In this document: in pieces, positions 1 through 12,300 of the stretch
Position numbering within the stretch: position 1 is the first letter of the stretch
How the letters are laid out: each line of letters starts with the position of its first letter
NCBI RefSeq assembly: GCF_000002595.2
Contig: NC_057016.1
Coordinates: 1,432,735 to 1,496,734 of the forward strand
DNA from: Chlamydomonas reinhardtii
Lineage: Eukaryota; Chlorophyta; Chlorophyceae; Chlamydomonadales; Chlamydomonadaceae
Direction of reading: 5' to 3'
Length of the DNA: 64,000 nt
Notes under the pieces: model-generated
Seen by the model: only the letters and a program-made list of their open reading frames with translations
The model's database searches: none
What the model was told of the DNA's origin: nothing
Program-made: the position numbers and the translations under genes

Positions 1-388
1 ACAACGTTAAACACCTACGCAATCATGCTCGCCCAAGTCCCGCCCCGCCTCCGTGATAGCTGGGAGCAACGCAACAGGGAGCCTACGCAGTCAGCCACCA
101 ACAGGAGTTACCCTAGCTCAAGCTCTCCGCAGCTCGACGAACTCTCTAGCACTGCTCGTCTTACCGCACGCCTGCACTAACGCACATACCCGAAACTTCG
201 AAACTGCCCGTGTTCTTGCCAGTCACCACGCCCGCCGCCGCCATCATTATGCTCAAACCCTAATGCTACTGCTGCTACAGCTACCGCTACTTCTGTTCCC
301 GTATGAGGCTGCTGCTACTGCTGCGCTATTGTTCCTGCTATTGCTGTTGCTGCTGCTGCTAATGCTTCTGTTCCTGCTACTGTTCCTG
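1..388. other. 3' flank of the first gene, no gene seen
   Basis: This is the downstream side of the minus-strand gene that stops at 389. It is rich in GCT/GTT/CTG triplets (about 310-410), continuing the CAG-type repeat that encodes the gene's Gln-rich C-terminus. I see no spliced gene and no clear TGTAA poly(A) signal on the minus strand here. Confidence 0.5.
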
Positions 389-3300
389 CTATTGCTGCTG
401 CTGCTGCAGCTCGACGTCGCGCTGCTGCTCCCGCTCCACCACCTTCATTATGAACTTGGTCACCTGCGGGGGGGGGGGAGAGGGGGTTACATTCATGATT
501 AATTAAGTCGTGAAGTCGTAGGGGGCAGAATACCGGTGTGACGCGCGGGTGCCGCGCTCGACGCGCCGACCCCACCCCTTCTGGCCCAGACAAACACACA
601 CACGGCGCAGCGCAAGCACCGCACCCACTCGCACTTCACCCACTGGAAGTCGCACACAGACACACCCACACACAGCGGGGCGGCCACGCCTGGGGCCAGG
701 ACACCCTCCCACGCGCACCACCCACATCCACACTTGCCGCGTGCACGTCCCCCCTTCCCCACACCTCCCTCTCCACACACCCCACACACCCCACACCCAC
801 GCACCTCCCACACCTCCCCACACCCACGCACCTCCCACACACGCACCTGCGCATGCTCCCGCACCAGGAAGTCGGCGCTGGTGGCGGCGGCGTGGCTGCC
901 CATCAGCCGCTCACTGGACTTGGCGGCGGCGCGGCGGTAGGCGTCGCGGCTCAGCAGCCCGGCGCGGTGCAGCGGGTCCAGCGTGGCGCGCACGAACGCC
1001 ACCACCTGGTGAGTGGTGGGGTGGAGGCCGCCGGCGCGGAGCAGCGGGTTGGTCAGGTTTGGGGCGTGGGGTTGCAAGGATTGGGACAGAGAAATGTGGG
1101 GTTGCAAGGATTGGTACAGAGAAGTGTAGCGAAGTAGACAGCAGGGGGTTGGGGTTGGGGTTGGTTCATTCTATTCCCAAAGTAAACCATTGCCAACCCC
1201 GGGGGGGAGGGTATAAGGTGGGCAAGGCAGACACACGCTTGTGGCAACCGGCCTGCACGGTATATGGTGTGGGTTGATGGCGGAAAAGGTCGAGTACGAC
1301 ACGCATGCGGCGGGGTAGCGCGGTAGACAGCGGGGTATGTTGCGTGTTGACCGCAAAGCCTGCATTGGCCCCGAGGGCGCACCGCCGGCTCCGCCGCTGT
1401 CGACCGTAGGCCCAATAAGTACTTCGGTAGATACATTTCGGGACGGGTCCGGATAGCTAAGGTTACCGATCTCTAACGAGCGACAACACCGCACTCGTGG
1501 CCGCATGCCTGACGTCCGCCTCACACGCCCTCACCTGGTCTCGCAAGCGCCGCCGTGGCTCAGAGTTCTCCCACTCCTCCGTCCCCACCTCGCCCACTTC
1601 CCCGGGCTCCAGAAAGCGGGGTAAACCCGCCGGCGGCGGCGGAGGCCGCGGCGTGGGCACCGCTGCTACTGCTGCCGCTGCTACTGCTACTGCCGCTGCT
1701 GGTGTTCCAAAGCGCTGTTGCAGGTGTGGCGGGAGATGCGGAGCGTTGGGAGGGAGCGGGGGCGTGGGACCGTCCTGGGCGGCTGAAGGAAGGGGCGGCG
1801 GCGGGCCCGGCGGCAGCGGCGGCGGCTCCGTTGTGGGCAGGGGCGGGTGCGCGGGTGCGGGCGGCCGAGGTGGTTGCCGCTCATAGGTGTCCACGGGCTT
1901 CGAACCTCCCAAGCCCGGGTGCAGCGGTGGAACCACAACTGCCGCCATTGCTGCTGCTGCGCCGTGCTCTGCATCAGCTCGCCTTTTGCCAGCCGAAGCT
2001 GCTGCGGCACCCGCACCCGCACCCGCACCCGCACCCGCACCAGCGGCAGGTGCCGCGGCGGGGGCAGCGCCACCAGGCTCCCCGGAGCCGCCTGCCGCCA
2101 CTGCCGCCACTGCTGATGGGTCGGCTGTGCCGCCACCGCTGCGGGCGGCCCTCGCCTCGGCGCTGCTCTGCCGCCGCAGTCTTTCCTTCTGGCGCTCTTC
2201 CGCTCGCCTCCGCTCCTTCCTCTCCTTCTCCTTATCCCAGCCGCTGCCACTGCCGCCCCCGCTGCCGCTCCGGCCTCGTAGCATGGAATTGCGCGGGTTC
2301 ACGGCGCCCGCCAGCGCCGCCATCGCAGCGGCCGCCGCCGTCGCCGCCTCCGCCGCCGCCGCCATGGCCCGCTTCGCGGCCTTCTTCGCCGTGTGGCGCC
2401 GCCGCCGCGCTTCCTCCGACTCGCCGCTGCTGCCCGCCACGCGCTGACGCTTCTGCCGCTCCGCCTCGCCCGCATTACCAGCCGCTTCTTTCTCCTGCTC
2501 CTCGCGCCCAGGCCTTGCACGCTTGGCCGCCGCTGCCGGAACGCCAGCGCTACCATTACCGCTGCTGACTACTGCGGCAGCAGGGCCTGCGTTGCCAGCG
2601 CGCGCATAGACCGCGGCTGCGGCCGCCGCCGCCGCCGCCGCAGCGACACCGGGGCCGCCGGTAGGGCAGTCCACCGGCGCAACAGCGGCGGTGGCCTCCC
2701 CTTCCTCCATTGCATCCGCGTCACTGCTGACCTGGCCCTCCTCGCCCTCCTCTTTCTCCTCCGCTTTCGCCGCCTCGCCGTCCTCCGCGTTCCTGGCACC
2801 AAGGTCCTCCTCTTCCTCCTCCCTTTCCTCGTGCTCCTGCGACTCCTCCTCCAGTTCTGAGCCCTCGGACTCGGAGCCAAACATCCCCTCATACAGAGTG
2901 GCCAGCGGAGGCACGCCGGTAGCAGCCAATGCCACGCCGCCGCCGCCGCCGCCGCCGTCCCCGCCATTGCCACTGTCGTTGTCGCTATCGCCATCGCTGT
3001 CGCTGCCGCTGCCGACTCCATTTCCAATCTTGGCGTCTTGACCGTCTGCCTCAGCACCGCCCGCTTCCCCAGCACCTGGACCTCGGTACGGCGCGGACGA
3101 GATCCTGGCGCGCTTGTGCCTCCGCTGCCCCGGCCCCAAGCCCCGCGGCTGCCCCGGCCCCGGCTTCCGCCCGTGCGGCTGCGGCTGCGGCTGCAGCTGC
3201 GGCGGGCGGTCCTCATCTAGCTCCTCCTCTGGGCCACCCTCCTCATCGCTGCTGTCAAACAAAGAGTCCACGAGTGCATCTGAGGCGGGTGGCGCCGGGT

Positions 3301-6300
3301 CCACGTCAGCCGCAGCTGCACCGGCTCCCCCAGCTGCAGCAGTGGAGCCTGCGTGGGTGAGGAGGGGCCGGGGCGCGAGCCGCGCCGCCTGCGCCGTAGC
3401 AGCAGCGGCGGCACCGGCAGCGGCGGCGACGGCTGCGGCGGTGGTGATGCGTGCAATCGCCGGCGGCGCGGCGCGCTTGGTTCCGGCCATGACCCGCGCT
3501 GCGCCTGCTGCGGCTGTAGCGATTGCGGCGCGCGCAGTGGCTGTAGCGGCAGCACCATTACTCCCGCCTGCCGCGCCCCGCGACGCTCGTGCCGCTACCG
3601 CGCCGCTGCTAACGCCGCCACCGCCGCCGGTGGCAGTGGCGGGAACCGCGGCGCCAGGACCGCCGCCGCCGCCTTTGCCCTGAACACCGCTGCTACTGCC
3701 GCTGCTGCTACTGCCGTACTTTGCGGCCAGCTGCCGTACCAGTGCGTCCGGCAGCTCCAACCGCTCCAGCTCCGGCTTGGTCTGTGCGGCGTGGAGGGAA
3801 GCATTCGGGGGTACGCACGTACTTGAAGAGACCGCGCGACGGCAGACCGGTTGGCGGATACCGTTCAGCCCTGTAAGCCCGCCGGCTCCACGCACGCAGC
3901 CCCCGCTGCGGATCCCGACTGTGGGCCCAGACCATGCACACATACACACACGCCCGAACACACACATACACATACGGTACGGTATATACATACACACACA
4001 TATACACACATACAACCACATACACACGCGCGAACAAATGCGGACACGCAGGCGCACCCGCCGCACGAGCGTGTCGTAGGCGGCCTTGGACGTGACCTGC
4101 CGGTACACGGCCATCTCCGCCGCCACCGCCGCCGCCACCGCCGCCTTGCGCAGCTGCGGCTGCTCCGTCACCGCCTGCAGGTGGGGCGCCGGGAACCAGT
4201 CAGGTTAGAGGGTGATGGGGCCGGCAGGCCGGGTCAGCAGAGCACGCCCCACCTCCACCTCCACCTCCACCTCCACCTCCGCACGCACTGCCCAGGCGCT
4301 CCAGCAGGTCTTACAAGCCCCGCATCATCACACCCCCACCAGGCACATCCCCACCACCTCGCGTCGCCCACTCGTGCTTCCATCCCCTCAACCACAACCC
4401 ACCTATCCACCCGCCCCTCCAACACACCAGCCCGCCTCCCTCCCTCCCTCCCACTCCCCCCCACCCCCTTATCCGACCCCCTCCCTGAAGGCCCGCGCAC
4501 CTGCAGCGCGCGGGCCTCGCCCACACCCGCCCGCTGCAGCGCCAGTCCGAGGTACCCGCACGTGAGCAGGTGGGCGCCCTCCTGGCGACTGAGGCGCGGG
4601 ATGGCGGAGCGCGGCACGTACGTCACAAAGGCGCGCTCCGCCACCGGCACCGCGTCGCCCAGCTGCCGCAGCAGCTGCGGCGGCAGCACAGACGGCGCAG
4701 GTGCGGCGGCGGGCGCAGGTGCGGCGGCGGGCGCAGGTGCGGCGGCGGGCGCAGCACTGGTGAGTGGTGGGCCAGCGGCAACAGCGGCAGGCGCAGCCGC
4801 TGCACCGATGGCAGCGGCTGGCTTGCCCGGCACCAACACAGGCGCCGGCGCCGGCGCAGGCACCGGTGGTGCTTTGCCGGGTGTGCCCGCTGCTGGCAGC
4901 TTAGCTCGCGGCCCTGCCGCTGCTATGCCGGCGACGGACTTCGCCACCGCACAAGCACCACCACCAGCACCACCACCACCACCACCACCGCCCGTCTCCT
5001 TGTCCTGCTTGTCCTGCTGCTGCTTACTCAGCCGCTCCTTCAGCAGCGCCCGGAGCCGCTCCTGCTCGCGCTCCTTTTCTGACAAGCCTTCCGGCAGCAA
5101 CGACGTGCCGCCGGCCTGCTGCGCGCCTTTGCCTTTGCCCTTGCCTGCCGCTGCCCCTCCTTGCTGCTGCTCTTTCTGCTGCTGCTCGCGGCGTGCGCGT
5201 TCCACCTTTTCCGCGCGCTCCTTCTGCTGCGCAGCCCTCAGCCGCCAGGCGCGCTCTGCGGGACTGAGTCCCTCAAGCTCGGGTGCAAGCGGCTGCTGCG
5301 GCTGCCCCTGCCCGTGCGGCCTGGCCTGCAGGATTGTGCAGTGCATGAAGTGCAGCAGTACCGACATCAGCATCACCGTAAGCACGCTGCACACACGCCG
5401 ATCGTCATCTCTGACAAAACTAGTAATTTCAAACACGGCTCGGAGCCTGAGCATTTTTCTGAGAGAAGACAGGTATATGTTGGCAGGGCAGAAACGATGG
5501 GCATCCCTACCTGTGCTGCTGCCGACAGCGACGGTCGCGCCGGCGGCAGTCGTGTGCTGCTCAAGGGCCTCGCGTCAAGCGGCCCCACGCGCAACACAGA
5601 CGACGCGCCAAGTGCTGCTGCTGCTGCTGCTGTCCGAGGAGGCGACGCGTGCACAGCCGCCGCCGCGGTGTCACCGGCTGGCTGTTCCGCCCCGGCAGCC
5701 TCTTCCCCCTCCACCTCCTGCGTGTCTGGATCTTCAGTCTCCTGGAACTCCACGTCAGAACCCCGCTCCTCCTCTTCATCCTCCTCGGCCGCTTCTGCCT
5801 GCATTTCCCCTGTCACTGCTGTGGCTGGCGCCGCACCCGTGTCCGTGGCCTGCAGCCCCGGCGCCTCCTCCTGCTGTTGCTGCTTCCGCTCCTCGTCTTC
5901 CTCCTGCTGCTGTTGCTGCTGCTCCTGCTGCTGCTGCTCCTTTGCAAGCTGTTGCTGCTGCTGTCGTTGAAGCCGCATGGCCTCGATTCGCTGCACCACC
6001 GCCGCCGTGGAAGCATCAGCCGCCGCCGCCGCAGGATCCACCTGCCGCGTTCCAGCCCCGGATCCAGTCCCAGATCCAGATGACGTGCCCGCTGCGGAAG
6101 GAGCACCGCCGCCTGCATCAGCGACCTCTTGCCCATCACCCCCGTCAGCAACAGCACCTGTGACACTGGGATGTGCCGGCTGCCTGCGCAGTTGACTCCG
6201 CGCCCCAAAGTTGTTCGTGACCCGCACCGCTGCCGGCCGCCTCTGCGCAAGCGGCTCAGGCTGCTGCCGCTGCCGCTCTTGCTCTTCCTCCTCCACCTCA

Positions 6301-8807
6301 TTATCAGCTGGCAGCTGTTGTTGCCCGGCTGATGAGCTTCCGTTCCCACCTTGCCCCAGCTCCTGCCGCGGCTGCTGCTGCTCGTCACCGCCACCTGTCA
6401 CTCGCTCCGCCTCGTCCTCGCTCCACACCTCCTCGTGAGCAGCCTGGTCGCGAGACGGCGTGTACAAGTTCATGGGTGGAGACCACAGCACACCCCGGAA
6501 ATCATTCCTGTTAGCGGCTGTAGCGGTCGCAGCACCGCCATCCCCACCGCCGCCTCCGCCTCCGCTGCCACTGCGGCGCCCACGGCCCGACGGCGGGCGG
6601 TGATCGGGTTGCTCCCGGTGGTGCCGGCGGCCCTCGGGCGGCGGGCCGGTGCCGGCGCCTGGCGGGTGCGCGCCTTGGCGGTGCGGCGGCCCGGCTTCAT
6701 GCGGATGGCGTCGGTCGTCGTTGGGGAAGCGCACGGAGGCGTGCCGGGCCGCTGAGGCATCCCAGGGTTCGTGCCGTGTGGCTTGCCGGGGCTCATGCCT
6801 GGGGTCCCGCCGCCGCGGGTCCTCCCTGGCATCGTGATGACTGTGCTGCAGCCAGTCGCGCGGGTGCTGGTCTGGGTGCGGCTGGTGAGACTCGTACGCT
6901 CTGACCATCGGCCGTGGCGGCGGCGGCGGCAGCTCGCCACCCCACCTGTGATGCTCCCACGGCTGCTGGGCCTCCGCCGCCGCCAGCCTGCTGCCGCCAT
7001 CATCTCCGCCACCGCCGCCGCGTGTTGGGCTGTACAACTGCGACGGCAGGCCGCCGCCGCCTTCACCGCTGTCGTAACCCCCGTAGCCGCCGCCACTGCC
7101 GCTGCCGTAGCCACCGCCGCCGCTCTCGCTGTAATGAACAGAGGCGCCCTGGGCGGCGCTGCGGTGCGGGTCCTGTCCACACCCGGGCTCGCCAGGCGCG
7201 GCCCCACGCCTCGGGTCATAGGGTGCAGCCACGGCCGCGGCCGCGTCAGAGTAGTGCGGCTGCGGTGCGTAGGTGTGGGGCTGCTCATAGTGGTTCTGGG
7301 GGGCGCCGTACGCGTGCGGTGGCTGCGCCGGCAGCCCCCTCCCTGACGCGGCTTGTGTGCTTGCAACTGCAGGTGCTACTGTTGGCGCCGCCATCGCCAC
7401 CCCCGCAGCTGGCGCCGCCACCACGCCGCCGCCGCCATTGTAGATGTACTGCAGCTGTGCGCCCGCCGGCAGCGCTGCAGTCGTACCATCCGGCAGTACG
7501 ACCATCAGCGTAGCCAGCTGCGGCTGGGATGCTACAGCCGCCGCCATTGGCACTACAGCCTGCGGCGGCTGTTGCTGCTGCGGCGGCGGCTGGAGGTAGT
7601 AGCTGCCTGCTGCTACTGCCGCCTGTGGGGCCGCCGCGCTGCTGGCTGCAGCAGGCATGGAGTAGTAGGCTGCAGGTGCTACAGCCTCAGCCGCCGTCGT
7701 GCCTGGCGCTACAGCCACGTACAGGGGTTGCCCGCCGTCTGTGTAAGACTGCGCCTGCGGCTGCTGCTGTGGTGCTGGTGGCGGAAGATATTGCTGTTGG
7801 TGCGCGTGATGGAACTGCTGCTGATGCTGCTGTTGGTGTTGCTGTGGATGCTGGAACTGCTGTGGCTGTTGTTGCAGTTGCTGCTGTTGGTGCGGTTGCT
7901 GGTAGTAGGAAGTGCCATTCGCAGGAGCAAAGCCGCCGCCATGGGCAAACAACTCTAGCTTTTGGACTTGTTGCTGCTGTGCCCCAGCAACCTGAGCATA
8001 GCCTGCTTGCTGTGCACTGCTATGCGCCTGCCAAACATCGCCTGCCCCACCAGCACCAGCAACAGTGCCAGCAGCACCGCCGCTTGCGCCGCCGCTGCCG
8101 CCAGCTGTTGCAGCTGCTACAGCCGCCATGGCGGCAGCAATAGCTGCAGCCAGCTCCTCAGGATCGGACGGGAGGAAGGAGGTTGCGTCTGCAGAGGGCG
8201 CAGCCGATATGGTCTGCTGCGCACCTGCGCCCCATTGTGGCGCGTCAACGGAAGCAGCTACAGGCCATCCCGCCCCAGCCGGAACGGCAGTAGCACCCGC
8301 ACTGCCTGCTGTGACCAGGGGCGTGGCATCGGGCGCTGCTACAGCCCCGGATCCAGCCACCGCGCTCGCCGCAGACTGCGCCTCCACCTTCTTTCGCATC
8401 GCCGCTCGCAGGCTGGCAACGGTCGGCAAGGCGGTGCGCACGGGCTTGCTGTTGTCGTCGGCGGCGGCAGGCGCAGCATCCGCGTCTGGGCCCTCGCCCT
8501 CGGGTTGGGCCCCCGTGGCCCCGGCACCGAGCGGCCCATTCGCTGTCCTGTCTGCTGGCTGGGAGGCAACTGGATCCGCACATGGATCCCAATGTGAGCC
8601 AGGCTGGATTGCCTGGTCCTCTGCGTCCCCTGGCGCGGCAATGGAAGCTAGTTGCAGCGCAGTGCCAGTATCTGGAGCTGTCGGTAGGGGGTCAACAACA
8701 CTGCACGGTGCGCGGGCCTGCTCTGCCGCGCCGGCCGCCCAGCTTGCAGTGGCATTATCGCCGTGAGCGCTGTCTGTCATTGCGCGCGCGCCCACATTCA
8801 CCGCCAT
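389..8807 (-). CDS. Large low-complexity nuclear-type protein with SFR19/SCAF11-like C-terminal domain
   Basis: Six exons, all junctions phase 0: 8807-5511, 5325-4501, 4174-4058, 3781-1490, 1005-847 and 463-389, giving 2,254 aa. The ATG at 8807 is the first in frame after an upstream TGA. Residues 1-1100 are Ala/Gln/Gly/Pro-rich with long poly-Gln and an acidic patch. Exon 2 carries a charged coiled-coil-like stretch (EKVERARREQQQKEQ) and ends in a compact, non-repetitive block that continues through exons 3 and 4. Exon 4 mixes poly-Ala, acidic and basic tracts. The last approximately 90 residues (VVAFVRATLDPLHRAGLLSR, then FLVREHAQ joined to VTKFIMKVVER) resemble the helical C-terminal domain of SFR19/SCAF11/PHRF1 proteins, which are linked to splicing and the RNA polymerase II CTD. 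That assignment is from memory of the pattern, so an RNA-processing role is inference. Intron 1006-1489 holds two copies of a GGGGTTGCAAGGATTGG motif. Confidence 0.62.
466..515 (+). repeat. Dispersed intronic motif, copy A
   Basis: A G-run followed by TTACATTCATGATTA, directly next to the acceptor of the first gene's last exon. Similar sequence occurs at 11076-11132 and 17042-17090. Confidence 0.5.
3938..4032. repeat. (CA)n-type microsatellite in intron
   Basis: An imperfect CACA/TATA-containing tract inside the intron between exons 4058-4174 and 1490-3781 of the first gene. Confidence 0.8.
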
Positions 8808-9302
8808 TGCTGGGGCTGCGTTATGCTGTTCATCAGCAGCCCGGGGATCAGTGCTGAGGCACGCAGAGCGCCAGGGGCACCCGGGCGGGACGTATCAGAA
8901 GGCGTCACAGCTCAGCGCCTTGATAAACAGGGGTTATCTATGTGTATAGAGCTGTGTGAATGTTGCAGCCAGCTAAAATACACAGAGAACAACGAAAGCA
9001 GAAACGCGAACAGGCTGTTTTTGTAACTTATTGTACACCTATCTAAAGCTTTATATCGGCGCTGCGCAAAGTAAAGGGTGTTTTCTGCACTAGGGATCGC
9101 ATCGCTGGACTCATTCTCGGTCGTCAGCCTTTTCGGGTGCATTCACTGAGTTGCACTGCATTCATGTTGCTATTTTTGTTGATTTTGTTTGCCGCTGACT
9201 CCAATCACACGCTCCTGTCGAAATGGTGTGGTTCCCGCGCCCGCCCCTACCAGCTGCATCGCGTCTTTTATGCACCTAATTGACGTATACTAGTTAAGTA
9301 TC
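8808..9302. promoter_or_regulatory. Bidirectional intergenic promoter region
   Basis: This 495-bp spacer separates two divergent start codons, 8807 on minus and 9303 on plus. It is clearly more AT-rich than the flanking coding sequence. It contains TTTATAT-like sequence near 9050 and an AT-rich stretch near 9265-9300. No single TATA box can be assigned to either gene with confidence, but the head-to-head arrangement makes a shared promoter likely. Confidence 0.5.
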
Positions 9303-12300
9303 ATGTTTGGGGCTCCGATCCCGGTGCCAAGCCAGGCTCCACAACAAACACAATTATTTTCCGGCACACTGCCCCAAGGTGGGCTCAGCTTATATTACCG
9401 GCCACTCAACCCATCGGACACGGAGGCTCTTAAGGTGAGTTAGGTCATAACAGCGACATAGGCGAAGCAACAAAGTCCTTGTTGGCGGACTGGCGCCCTG
9501 CTCACAGGCTATCCACCGGGACCTCTTTCCTATCGACTATGAGGATGTCTTCTTCCGGAAAGCGGTACTGGGGCAAGACCGGTGAGTTGCTTTGGTGGTG
9601 TGACGTGGGCACATGGCAGAGCGCAGCCTCTCAACCCACGCCGCGGGAGGGCGTTGGCTACACACCACATCTGCGGGTTTCAAGGAACCCGCCTAGCCTG
9701 TTCACGGCAGCTACGCCAGCCGCCATTTGCGTGCCACGCCAGCCGCCATTTGCGTGCCGTGGGCGCTCATACGGGGGCCCTCAAGCGCATCCAGACTTCA
9801 GCCGCGGGGTGAAAGAGGCGGGTGTCGATCTCACCAGTCAACACTCTTCAGTCCAGTCTACCCCACCTGCACACCTTCCTCCTGCCTACTCCCCCTCCTC
9901 CCCGCAGCGTGTTCTCCTGGGCTGCCGTACACAACGAGTACGGTAGGGAGCACCTTGTGGGCTTCGTGACGGCGCGGCTGGTGTACATGTACGAGTGCGA
10001 CCCATTGGTACGTGCCGTACGGCGGCTCACGTGTAGCACGCTGGCAGGAACACGGACATACACACAGACGCACACACGTACATTTCGCGTTTCCTGCCCT
10101 TGCGCGCTCTGCCAAACCGCTTGAAGGGGCCTCGCGAATGAACCTTGCGATGCGCACTCACGGCACGCACACGCTCCCAGACTTCCACACTCGCCCGCAC
10201 ACGCACGCACTCCACAGGACCGGCAAGTCATGGGTCTGTCCAGCAAGGCTCTGGACGGGCAGGCGGGTGTGTACGTGCTGACGCTGGGGGTGGTGCCGGG
10301 CTGCCGCAAGGGCGGCGTGGCGAGGCACCTGCTGGGGCTGGTGGCGCAGCATGCAGCACGGCTGAGGTGAGGGCGGGTGGCAGGGGAGGTAGAGGCGGAG
10401 GCGGCCAAAGGGGCAGGCGTTTATAGTGACCGAGGGAAGGTGGAGGCAGGCAGAGGGGGAGGCGGAGAAGCTTTCGAGAGCCAAACCCAGGGGGGAGGGC
10501 TGCTGATAAGGCGGAGGGGGTCTACACGCAGGGATAAAGATGGCAGGTGGGGGCCGGGCGCCCAGGGCTGGGCGCCCATGCCACGATGACGGGGCACGGG
10601 ACTGGCGGCTCTGGGTGGTGAGGGCATTACCTGGAGGCGAGAGGGGCGTGCGGGCGGCGGAGTGATCCGCAGGTTGGGGGGAGGATGGTTTTAGTTGGTG
10701 GGGCCGAGGCGCGAGGATCCCGGCAGCGAACGTGGCGGAGGTTGGCCGAGGCGTTTCGGGCCAGGGGCCGCGAAGTAGGCCGCGTTCTAGCCTGATGGTT
10801 TTAACCCTCATCAGGGGCGGCAGAAGTTTGAAGCCTCCTGCCCAAGTACACCTGCCTGCATGGCCCTGCATTTCACCGGCACGCCGCCCCTTCCCCCCCT
10901 CCCCCCCGGTGCATCCTGCCTGTTCCACACATCCTTGCAACCCCCCGCGCAACCCTGCAGGGCCCGCGCCATTTTCCTGCACGTGATCAGCTACAACGAG
11001 GCGGCCATGCGGCTGTACGGCAGTAGCGGCTACAGCCCAGTGGCCCGACTGCCCAACTTCTACCACCTGGTAGGGCGGGGGGTTGCAAGGATTGGGGGGG
11101 CTTACATTTATGATTACTTTAAGAAGTGAAGTTGAGATGGAGTTTATAAGTGTCACAAGGGCGGGAATGGTTTCACGAGACGCGAGGGTGCACGGGGCGA
11201 GGGGTCGCGCCAGGGTGGTGCGTGTGTCCCTGGGATGTAGGGGGCGGAGCGAGTGAGCGCTCGTAGCGCGAGGGAGTGGGAATCCAGGAGAAGGGTGCGC
11301 CTGGGGGTGTTGCAATTGTGACCTGGGCACCTGCGGGACCACATCACCCGATACACCTGACGCCGCCACCGCCGCCACTGACGCCGCTGACGCCGTCGCC
11401 ACTGCTGCGCCCCCCTCCCTCCTCCACCAGACTACGGGGCGGCAGCCCACGCCCGAGCAGGCCTGGTGGGTGATCAGCACGCCCTGCTCGCGATGACGTC
11501 GCATGCGATGATGTCGCTTGTACCGTATTCCGGCCTCAGCTCGGATGCATAGCACAGCGCACAGCCCGCAACTCCGCACCAAACGGCATCTACGACACAG
11601 AACGTACAATAAACTATTGGCTGTGCTGTGACTGTTCATACGTGCAGGTACGATGCGTACCTGTACGCCACCTTCCTGCCCATGTCGGGCGCCGACGGCG
11701 CCGACGGAGCGGCTGGCGGCGGCGCCGCCATGCAGTGGGCCCTGGGCGGCGTGTTGGGCGCGGCGGTGGCGCCGTTCCGCAACATGTTGGGCACCGTGGT
11801 GAACGGCTGCATGCCAGGCTGGCTGTGCAGGTGCGCGTGTGCTGCGCGTGTGTGCTGCGCGCGTGTGCTGTGCGTGTGTGCTGTGCGTGTGTGCTGTGGC
11901 TGCTGCTGCTGGAATGGCCTGTGTGCCATGTGTGCTGTGGGTGTGGCTTAGGCGTGACACGATGGCACGGGGTGTGGGCGCTGCAGGCTGAGACAAGCAT
12001 TGGCCGTGACACCCCCTATCTCCGGTTGCTGGCGTTGCAGGCAGAGCTACCCACAGGCGGCGTTCCTGCCTCTGGGCTCCCCGCCCTCCGCCAACACACC
12101 GCCGCCGCCTCCCCCGCCGCCGCCGCCACAACCGTCACACCAGCAGCCGTACCACCATCAGCAACATCAGTACCAGGCTTTCCAGCAGCACCAGCAGCAC
12201 CAGGGCGGCTCCGTGCTGCTGCCTCGCAGCGCCTCTAAAAGCAGCTTAGCTGACACGGCTAGCTCCGGATGGCAGCGGCAGCACCAGCAACAACACCAGC

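Noticed and set aside
3779-4174. Reading 1463-4171 as one uninterrupted 902-codon gene
   Set aside because: The stretch 3782-4057 has a (CA)n tract and clean donor/acceptor signals in phase 0, so it is an intron.
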